From Nitrososphaeraceae archaeon (lineage in GTDB: Archaea; Thermoproteota; Nitrososphaeria; Nitrososphaerales; Nitrososphaeraceae): a stretch of 64,000 nt of DNA. The stretch lies in NCBI GenBank assembly GCA_021325295.1, contig JAJPHM010000023.1, positions 16,806 through 80,805 of the forward strand, in the 5' to 3' direction. This document shows positions 17,300 through 24,095 of this stretch, one piece after another. Every line of letters starts with the position of its first letter. Position 1 is the first letter of the stretch. The notes below the pieces were generated by a model, which ran no database searches, was not told where the DNA came from, and saw only the letters and a list, made by a program, of their open reading frames with translations. The position numbers and the translations under genes are program-made.

Positions 17300-18014
17300 G
17301 ATAAAGGTAAACCTGAGCGAGATATTTACAAGCATCGAAGGAGAGGGAATCCTTTTTGGCACAAAGACAATGTTTGTGCGGCTTGCAGGGTGTCCATTAA
17401 AGTGCCACTGGTGCGACACAACCTATGCACTGTCATTTGACAGCGGAACCCAGTACGGGCTTGACGAAGTCAAGGCCATGATATCCACAAGCCTGCTTCC
17501 AAACACCTACAAGGTCAACTTTACTGGAGGCGAGCCACTTGTACAGCACGAAGCGGTAATAGAGATTGCCCGGTTTATTCAGGAAAAGGGAATAAGGACG
17601 TACATCGAATCAGCCTGCTTCGACTCGTCACGATTTGCCAAGGTTCTGCCATATATCGATATTTGCAAAATAGAGTTCAAGATGAAAGACTCGGGCGCTG
17701 TTGACGGAAGGCATTACGACAACTTGGTGAGAAACGAGCTTGAGTGCCTTGAGGCATCGATCAAGGCCAAAAAAGTCACATACATCAAAGTAGTAGTAAC
17801 AAACTCGACTGACCCTGAGGAGTTTGCAGGACTTGTGGCAAGGATATTCAAGACAGTGCAGGGCAGCAAGTTAGCAGGATTTATAATACAGCCAAGCCAT
17901 AATGTTGATGAGCCATCCTTGGAGAGGCTTTTCAGCTTTTATGATGCAGTCTATCCATTCTACCCCGAGGTAAGGATAGTGCCCCAGATGCACAAGATGA
18001 TTGGAGCCAGATAG
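17280..18014 (+). CDS. queE: 7-carboxy-7-deazaguanine synthase QueE (radical SAM)
   Basis: A 244-residue radical SAM enzyme converting 6-carboxy-tetrahydropterin to 7-carboxy-7-deazaguanine. The Fe-S motif is CPLKCHWCDT (CxxxCxxC form), preceded by FTSIEGEGILFGTKTMFVRLAG and followed by VNFTGGEPLVQ (the SAM-binding GGEP). The length is normal. It overlaps the end of queC by 20 bases and is followed after 3 bases by folE. Confidence 0.95.
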   Translation: MRLAATEIKVNLSEIFTSIEGEGILFGTKTMFVRLAGCPLKCHWCDTTYALSFDSGTQYGLDEVKAMISTSLLPNTYKVNFTGGEPLVQHEAVIEIARFIQEKGIRTYIESACFDSSRFAKVLPYIDICKIEFKMKDSGAVDGRHYDNLVRNELECLEASIKAKKVTYIKVVVTNSTDPEEFAGLVARIFKTVQGSKLAGFIIQPSHNVDEPSLERLFSFYDAVYPFYPEVRIVPQMHKMIGAR

Positions 18015-18017
18015 CAA

Positions 18018-18686
18018 GTGGGAGATAAGGAAGCTACATCGGGATGGACAATCAAGGGCAAGGTAGCAGTAAACGATATGCATGACAGTGACAGATTGAA
18101 GAAAATGAACCAAGAAAAGCCGGGCATCAACAAAAAAAAGGTAGAGAAGCTCGTAAGGGAGCTTTTGGTAGAGCTGGGGGAGAACCCTGACCGCGAAGGG
18201 CTTGTAGGCACACCTGCACGCATAGCAGACATGTATGAAGAGATATTTGGCGGCTACAGGATGGATGCGGAACTTGATGTAAGCTTTAGCGAAGAAACTG
18301 ACGTTCTGATAGCAAAGGACATCCAGTTTTACAGCATGTGCGAGCACCATATGCTGCCGTTTTTTGGCAGGATCCACATAGCCTACATCCCATCGGGGAA
18401 GGTGTTTGGAGTATCAAAGCTGGTGAGGCTTGTCGAGAAATACTCGCGCAGGCTACAGATTCAGGAGAGGCTGACAAAGCAGATAGCCGACGAGCTTGCC
18501 CGCATGGGTGTCAAGGGTGCGCTGGTTATAGCAGAAGGCGATCACCTGTGCATGAAAATGCGCGGTGTGAGAAACGACAGCTCGATAACCACTGTAGCCC
18601 ACAGGGGAGTAATGGAGCAGAAGGACCTCAGAGAGCATACTTTAGCACTAATCTATACGCCAAGAAAAGAGCTCAAGTCAGTTTAG
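18018..18686 (+). CDS. folE: GTP cyclohydrolase I FolE
   Basis: A 222-residue enzyme producing dihydroneopterin triphosphate from GTP, the first step to preQ0 and pterins. Zinc and active-site sequence is SMCEHHMLPFFGRIHIAYIP. SKLVRLVEKYSRRLQIQERLT and a later Cys (GDHLCMKMRG) complete the site. A GTG at 18018 gives the longest form; the ATG at 18078 (MHDSDRL) starts closer to the usual domain boundary. Third gene of the queC-queE-folE operon. The intermediate enzyme QueD or equivalent is not in this window. Confidence 0.94.
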   Translation: MGDKEATSGWTIKGKVAVNDMHDSDRLKKMNQEKPGINKKKVEKLVRELLVELGENPDREGLVGTPARIADMYEEIFGGYRMDAELDVSFSEETDVLIAKDIQFYSMCEHHMLPFFGRIHIAYIPSGKVFGVSKLVRLVEKYSRRLQIQERLTKQIADELARMGVKGALVIAEGDHLCMKMRGVRNDSSITTVAHRGVMEQKDLREHTLALIYTPRKELKSV

Positions 18687-18756
18687 TAGCATTGTTATAA
18701 CTGTCTGTCCTGACGCTTTACTTCACGCCACGGTCTCTAAGGCTGTTTAGCAATAA

Positions 18757-18972
18757 CAGAGCAATTATGATTGCATAATAACAGATGACCAAAAGTTTAT
18801 TGATCTAATAGATGGTCTGGGGATCCCATTCTTGACACCATCGGCACTGCTTGTATATCTTGCCAATCAAAAGAAAATATCACTGGAGCAGGCTCTGCAA
18901 TATTTAGACAAAATGAAACCTATGATAAGCAAAGAAGAATATATTTTGAGCAAGGAGGAATTGCGTAAATAA
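18757..18972 (+). pseudogene. 3' half of a PIN-domain toxin gene
   Basis: After a TAA at 18754-18756 the frame reads SNYDCIITDDQKFIDLIDG, then LGIPFLTPSALLVYL, ANQKKISLEQALQYLDK and MKPMISKEEYILSKEEL, with a stop at 18970-18972. This matches the second half of PIN nucleases paired with UPF0175-type antitoxins (DUF3368-like): the late Asp pair in TDD, then a C-terminal helix set. There is no start codon for the whole and only about 70 bases to the folE stop, so the N-terminal half with the first catalytic Asp is gone. Its stop overlaps the antitoxin ATG by one base (TAATG). Confidence 0.65.
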
Positions 18973-19283
18973 TGTCATCTGGTAGTGATACCACTATAAA
19001 GACAGTCAGAATTCCAAACAACCTTCTCAAAGTCATAAGGCATAGAGCCAAGACTGAAGGAATAGATGAGTCTACTGCTATGAGCCAGCTAATAACAATT
19101 GGAGCCAGAAATTATGCAGTGGATATGTACAAAAATGGCAAACTAACTCTGAATGATGCAGCTGCACTTGTGGGCATGACTGTTAGGGAAATGATAGACC
19201 TGTTGCTTGACCGGGGAGTAACCGGTAATGTAAGAATAGATCAGCAGCAAAAATCGATAAAATTTGCGTTAAAACAGCTCTGA
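18972..19283 (+). CDS. UPF0175-like antitoxin, orphaned
   Basis: A 103-residue protein. The N-terminal ribbon-helix-helix segment is TIKTVRIPNNLLKVIRHRA. A UPF0175-type C-terminal part follows (YKNGKLTLNDAAALVGMTVREMIDLLLDRGV). The family neutralises PIN toxins of the DUF3368 type. The ATG overlaps the stop of the PIN remnant by one base. The antitoxin is intact while its toxin is truncated, which is the expected direction of decay since toxin loss is harmless. Confidence 0.75.
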   Translation: MSSGSDTTIKTVRIPNNLLKVIRHRAKTEGIDESTAMSQLITIGARNYAVDMYKNGKLTLNDAAALVGMTVREMIDLLLDRGVTGNVRIDQQQKSIKFALKQL

Positions 19284-19619
19284 CGGTTTTTATATCGTTC
19301 TAAATTTTAAGGGCCTACTTTAATTGCACTTTATCTTAGATATTCATGCACCTGGGTCAAAGCATCAGTAATAGGAATATCCACAATTACAACTCAAGGT
19401 CAGGCCACCATTTCAAAAAGTAAAGTTGAGGTTGAGATTGAAATCGAGTGATTTTATACAGTATCTGCTGATAGCCGACTGATGTGTAGATAAGGAAATT
19501 TGAATTTAATATGAGTTTGATATAGGAAGAATGGACCTTTGACTGCTGTGATGGGTTAGTGCATTCTGGAGCTATTCGGTATCACCAAAGAAGACATCTA
19601 TATATATACGTCTGATTAT
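19284..19619. other. Intergenic region upstream of the winged-helix/NTase gene
   Basis: No gene is supported in these 336 bases. The only clear signal is the TATA box at its right end (19598-19608). Confidence 0.4.
19598..19608 (+). promoter_or_regulatory. TATA box of the winged-helix/nucleotidyltransferase gene
   Basis: CTATATATATA is centred near 19603. With the usual spacing of about 26-27 bases, transcription would begin near 19629-19630, just before the ATG at 19632. That implies a leaderless mRNA and favours 19632 over the ATG at 19620 as start. Confidence 0.6.
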
Positions 19620-21380
19620 ATGATACCGATTATGAATACATCGTCTATTGCAATGTTGCAGGCTTTGAGGGCCGGTGTACTGGATCTAAAGGCTCTTCAA
19701 CACAAGATGCACCTGAGCAAAAGCCGATTCTACAGCGTGCTCAAAGACCTGATAGAAGGAGATTATATTGAAAGATCTGGTTCCAAGGTTGCTCTCAAAC
19801 AAAATTCCAAAACAATCCTCTTTCGAGATATCGATTCATATTATAATGCCGAAAAACTGCTGCATGATTCAAATGAAAAGGTCTTTCTGCATCTGATAGA
19901 ACCCGTAACGATAAATGAACTCCAACACCTTACCGGATTGTCTATTGCAACTATACAAAGGTCATTGACAGAACTTCAATCTATTGGAGCTATAACTAAG
20001 GATCAGCTAACTAACAGGTTCTCGGTAAGCAAAAACGATCCAAAAGGTGAAAAGTTGTATTATTTTGCTCAGGTTCTAAAGACTGAAAAACTGAAGAAAG
20101 AAATGATTGAACCATATGTGCAAATAATTTTTCAAAGTAATTCGTTGGTTCTAAAAAAAGTCCCGGCAGGCAAAAAGACAGATGGACAACTCAGTGGCTT
20201 TTCACTTTTTACGGAATATGGAGTAGAATACCATACAACATACGACTATTATGCAAAACAGCAAACAGACCTGACGTTGCAGGATGTATTGCTACATGCA
20301 GTTATCTCAGCAGTCAAAGACAAAGACAAAAACGGTATGGTAATGGCTGCAATCTTTTACCTTAAAAATAAGAGCAAGCTTGATCCGCTAAGTATAAGGA
20401 AAGGCGCAAAAGTCTGGGGAATTGCTAGCGAATGGCTTGACATCGAGAGTTTCATAAGAAACAACGAACCAAGCAATCAAGAATTATTTCCATCGAGAAA
20501 AGAATTTGAAGAAAAAGCAAAGCTGTATGGAATTGGCTCAGATTTATTTGATCTTCCAGCCGGCTACCCGGACCTGTTCAAGGATATGGGTAATAGGCTG
20601 AAGCAGCCAATCGAGGTATTTCTGATTGGCGGAGAGAATATGCGCCTCAAGGGATTGAAAGCACGCACCAAAGATCTCGATATTGTTGTAAAAGACGACA
20701 AAACACTCAATGACTTGTTCTCTGTCCTTGGGAAGATGGGTTACAAAAGGTTAGGCGATATTTCAAAACTATCAGAGGGTGATATTAGATTGGGTGCCTT
20801 CACGATACTGGAACACCCAACAAGAAGCAGAATAGATGTATTTCATAGGTTCATTGGTAGAAATCAATTCTACCTGTCTGATAGAATGATACAAAGAGCA
20901 GAGATTGAAGTATTTGGAAAACTAAGGCTGGGATTGGTAAGTGTCAGTGACATCTTTCTTCTAAAAGGCATTGCAGCCAGAGAAGGGGACATCGATGATA
21001 TGGCAACAATTGTTCGACAGAGGAAAGATTTCAGCTGGAAAATTGTATGGGATGAGTTGGTAGAGCAGGAAAACGAAACAGGTCTTTTCCTCTCTGCAAT
21101 ATTTCTTGATGGCATCGATTTTCTGGTTGAGCACAAAAACATCAAGCCTCCATTTTACCAAAAGCTTGTAAGACGAGTTTTGGACAAAGAGATTGGTAGA
21201 GCATTAAGAAATGGAGAAAAACCTCTTAGAGAGGTGGTTCTCTTGCTAGAAGGTAAAGATATCTCTGAAAAAACTATCAGACATAGAATAGATTATCTTG
21301 AGAAAAAAAAGTATCTGAAAAAAATTACGAGACGAGGAGAAGTATATTTGGTGCCAAAAAAACAGCCGGCTTTTCCTTAA
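19620..21380 (+). CDS. Winged-helix / nucleotidyltransferase-fold protein
   Basis: A 586-residue multidomain protein. Two helix-turn-helix units are visible at residues 10-60 (LKALQHKMHLSKSRFYSVL) and 85-135 (TINELQHLTGLSIATIQRSL). A middle domain (190-330) is unrecognised. A nucleotidyltransferase-like core (330-465) has FLIGGENMRLKG, TKDLDIVV (the DxD pair at 352/354), a third acidic residue in RIDVFHR and SDIFLLKGIAAREGDIDDM. The core resembles AbiEii/DUF6036-type NTases found in toxin systems. A third winged helix closes the protein (550-580). It stands alone among decayed toxin-antitoxin genes. The TATA position suggests translation from ATG 19632. Either a self-regulating NTase effector or a transcription factor; not decidable here. 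Confidence 0.75.
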   Translation: MIPIMNTSSIAMLQALRAGVLDLKALQHKMHLSKSRFYSVLKDLIEGDYIERSGSKVALKQNSKTILFRDIDSYYNAEKLLHDSNEKVFLHLIEPVTINELQHLTGLSIATIQRSLTELQSIGAITKDQLTNRFSVSKNDPKGEKLYYFAQVLKTEKLKKEMIEPYVQIIFQSNSLVLKKVPAGKKTDGQLSGFSLFTEYGVEYHTTYDYYAKQQTDLTLQDVLLHAVISAVKDKDKNGMVMAAIFYLKNKSKLDPLSIRKGAKVWGIASEWLDIESFIRNNEPSNQELFPSRKEFEEKAKLYGIGSDLFDLPAGYPDLFKDMGNRLKQPIEVFLIGGENMRLKGLKARTKDLDIVVKDDKTLNDLFSVLGKMGYKRLGDISKLSEGDIRLGAFTILEHPTRSRIDVFHRFIGRNQFYLSDRMIQRAEIEVFGKLRLGLVSVSDIFLLKGIAAREGDIDDMATIVRQRKDFSWKIVWDELVEQENETGLFLSAIFLDGIDFLVEHKNIKPPFYQKLVRRVLDKEIGRALRNGEKPLREVVLLLEGKDISEKTIRHRIDYLEKKKYLKKITRRGEVYLVPKKQPAFP

Positions 21381-21477
21381 GTGGTGCTATCCTGTACATA
21401 TTGATGAGTAAAGCTACGTAAATCGGCTCTGGCTTCTATCTATATTTTTGTCAGAAATGACAGGATGTATGAAAGAG

Positions 21478-21728
21478 TCAATATACCTCGCATTCGCCAT
21501 CCAGTGTTTTTTTGATGTCTGTTATATTGATTTTCTTTAGCTTTTTGCCTCTGATAGAAAGGAAATCCTTTACAAAACTTTCTGGGTCGGTTTTTGGTTT
21601 TAGGACTGTAGAGTTATTTTTTATCTCAATACTTGCTTTCTTGGCGGGTTTGAAATTAAAGTATTCACGCGGCTTTTTTTGGCAAAACAATCTAACCTCT
21701 TGTCAATTGTTGTCCGTCCGATTTCCAT
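21478..21728 (-). pseudogene. AbrB-type antitoxin with two frameshifts
   Basis: ATG at 21728 opens MEIGRTTIDKR in one frame. The next segment that makes sense, IVLPKK, lies in a second frame. From about 21687 a third frame reads PREYFNFKPAKKASIEIK and runs to the stop at 21478 (TDPESFVKDFLSIRGKKLK, INITDIKKTLDGE). Joined, these give a normal swapped-hairpin AbrB antitoxin (xxTIDKRGxIVLPKKxREYF). One shift lies in the TTAG before ATTGTT; the other is an extra A in the run of seven A. No toxin gene adjoins it. An unbroken 70-codon frame in the 3' part remains and could be annotated as a small protein. Confidence 0.6.
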
Positions 21729-21945
21729 ACCGGTGGCATAAAATACAACCTGATTGTATTTAAGGTTGTAATGCTGCTGTTACTTTGAGGATTATAAGAC
21801 ATATACTAAAGCTAGAAGACGCTGTATAACCCAGCATTCATTGTTATAGCATAGATTGGCTCTCTTTGATTTGAGCTCGCATTTTTGCAATAGCATTTGC
21901 ACATTTCTGCTCAGGTCAAAGCTCTATCGGGACAGACTATAGCCT

Positions 21946-22186
21946 CTAGTCAAACTTCCTCATATTGAAATTTTTCCTCAGCTCTGTCTTGGCCTTTTTG
22001 GTATTGCTGGCAAAGTCCTCTGGAAACTGAAGGGTTTTCAAAATTGACAAAATATGATCAGCACTCCCGTGACCTCCAAATTCTCTTAGTATGAGATCTG
22101 TAAATGATTCACCATGCCTTTTCCTTCTTTTTAGTGCCTGATATGCTTCCTCTGATAATGTGATTGTCCTGTAAGGCGTGTACCAT
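21946..22186 (-). pseudogene. VapB-type (DUF217-like) antitoxin with a start-proximal frameshift
   Basis: The frame from 22182 to the TAG at 21946 reads YTPYRTITLSEEAYQALKRR, then GESFTDLILREFGG, and a helical tail ending NMRKFD. This is the ITLSEEAYxALKRxKxxGESFTDxI pattern of archaeal VapB antitoxins. The only nearby ATG (22186) is one base out of frame with it (ATG G TAC), so a single inserted base after the start would explain the break. No in-frame ATG, GTG or TTG precedes it; use of a rare start cannot be excluded. No VapC toxin follows. Confidence 0.6.
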
Positions 22187-22474
22187 GATATGCATATAAT
22201 ATATTTAAAATCTCAGATTGCTTGTCGGCGGCCTTCAATAGTCAAGATTTTGATCAGTCATGAAATCACATAACATTTAGAAAAATCGCTCTTGCAAATG
22301 CGAGTGATTTTGAACCAATGTGTCTAGTAGTGTGCCTTCCAATTTTTCTGATATATCGTTTGATCCTTCTTGGCTTGCCAGATAACCACACAATTATGAC
22401 CTCTGAAAGCTAAGTTGAGAAAATAACATAGAAAAATACTTAAGATATGGAAATCCACATTCCTAGCGAATAAT

Positions 22475-23962
22475 TTGAACTCAAAGGAAGTGCCGGCATG
22501 GCCTCCAGAGGGTTCGGCCAACACCAGGAGAATCAAAACGGTTACTGCCAAGAAAGTCACTGAACAGCAAAGAAATGCAGCCATTTTGGAAATAATTGGA
22601 CTTTTACAAGAGAGCCGAAGGGACCAAGAATGGGTAGCAGAGCAGCTAAGGTTGAAACGCCAAAAGGTGCCAGTCAACCCTGCCATGACACTTGTCGACC
22701 TCCTGATGTCATGTGATCATGATTTTATTTTCTATCTGCGTGACCTGCTCAGGGCAAAAGAGCATGTCATTGATGCTCCGCCTGCACTGACCAGGACCTA
22801 TCACTGGTTCTTTACCGATATTGTAGGCTCGTCTGATCCGAATATGGCCGCAAACGAGCAGGTAAGCAAGATAATTGCACTCAACAAGATAGTCGAAAGG
22901 ACTGAAACTTTCAGGCAGCGTGACCCTGAAACTACAATTGTTCTTCCGACAGGAGACGGCATGGCGATTGGCTTTGCAGACAGCGCCGAAAAGCCTTTCA
23001 TGCTTGCATTTGAAGTCCACAGGGCGCTCTATGATCTTAACAAGGGCAGGAAGGAAAAGGACAGGATAGAGATAAGGATAGGCCTTGACATGGGGCCTGT
23101 GTATCTCATAAAAGACATTAACGGCAATGAAAACGTATTTGGCCCCGGAATAGTAATGGCCAGGCGTGTCATGGACCTTGCAAGGGAGATGAATATCCTT
23201 GCGACTTCAAGATTTGCCACCGATGTAAAGAACCTCAGGCCGGAGTACAGAGCATACATGCATGAAGTGGGCGATTATGAGATAAAACACGGAGAAAAAG
23301 TCTTTATCTACAACATCTATGATGGAAAAAAGGTGGGAAGCAAAAAGGTCCCTGACCCAGACAGGAAGCAAAAAAAGGGTTCTGACAACTTCGAGCCAGC
23401 AGCAAGCAGGTTCCTATTTACCCACATTGGCCTTGAGCTTGAGGTCAAAGATGTCAGGACAATGCTGACGCACCATGTCTATGACTGGAGTGTAATCAAC
23501 GTCTCAGACAAGCCGATAGAGCGCATATTCTATTACATTGATGGCGACGTGCCAAGAAGCTTCCCTGACTTGAATGTGACAGTAAAAGACGAGAATGGCA
23601 AAGAGCTTGAAATTTTGAGTCTGAATGTGAACAAGCCATACCACAAAGAGTTTTTCGTCAGGGCAAGCAGACCCATAAAACCAAAAGAGAAGGGAAGGGC
23701 GTTGAGAATGGAATTTGACTGGGAAGAGCCAGATAGGCATTTTGTATATACGTTTGCCTCGAATTGCAAAAAGTTCGACTATCTGCTCAAAGCACCAAAG
23801 GGAATGGAGATGAATCAAAAAGTTGTGAAAATAGATAAGATGTCAGGAGATATGGTTCTGGCTAGCAGCCCTCCCACAGTTCAGTATCTGCCAGACAAAA
23901 CCATTGTTACATGGTCGGCCAAGAATCTGAGGACTTTTGACACTTACAGGTTTGGCTGGTAA
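22475..23962 (+). CDS. Class III adenylate/guanylate cyclase-like protein with unknown C-terminal domain
   Basis: A 495-residue soluble protein. Residues 105-260 form a class III nucleotidyl cyclase domain: metal Asp in FFTDIVGSSD (113-121), LPTGDGMAIGF with the second Asp (161), IRIGLDMGPVY (200-210) and NVFGPGIVMARRVMDLA (220-236). The position that is usually the transition-state Asn reads Val, whereas the following Arg is kept, so activity is uncertain. An N-terminal helical region precedes it. The C-terminal ~180 residues are beta-rich and unrecognised. The start is a TTG (22475). It stands alone, between the toxin-antitoxin region and the secreted proteins. Confidence 0.75.
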   Translation: MNSKEVPAWPPEGSANTRRIKTVTAKKVTEQQRNAAILEIIGLLQESRRDQEWVAEQLRLKRQKVPVNPAMTLVDLLMSCDHDFIFYLRDLLRAKEHVIDAPPALTRTYHWFFTDIVGSSDPNMAANEQVSKIIALNKIVERTETFRQRDPETTIVLPTGDGMAIGFADSAEKPFMLAFEVHRALYDLNKGRKEKDRIEIRIGLDMGPVYLIKDINGNENVFGPGIVMARRVMDLAREMNILATSRFATDVKNLRPEYRAYMHEVGDYEIKHGEKVFIYNIYDGKKVGSKKVPDPDRKQKKGSDNFEPAASRFLFTHIGLELEVKDVRTMLTHHVYDWSVINVSDKPIERIFYYIDGDVPRSFPDLNVTVKDENGKELEILSLNVNKPYHKEFFVRASRPIKPKEKGRALRMEFDWEEPDRHFVYTFASNCKKFDYLLKAPKGMEMNQKVVKIDKMSGDMVLASSPPTVQYLPDKTIVTWSAKNLRTFDTYRFGW

Positions 23963-24095
23963 GACAGTTTTTTTGAAAGACCAGCAGTTCATTGTCATGC
24001 ATTGCTACTTTTGAAATCTGCTCTGTCAGATAATTTACATTGTCTATAAACGAAAATAAAAGAAAGAGGAGAAAAAGAAAATCCGGTTCTTTGTA

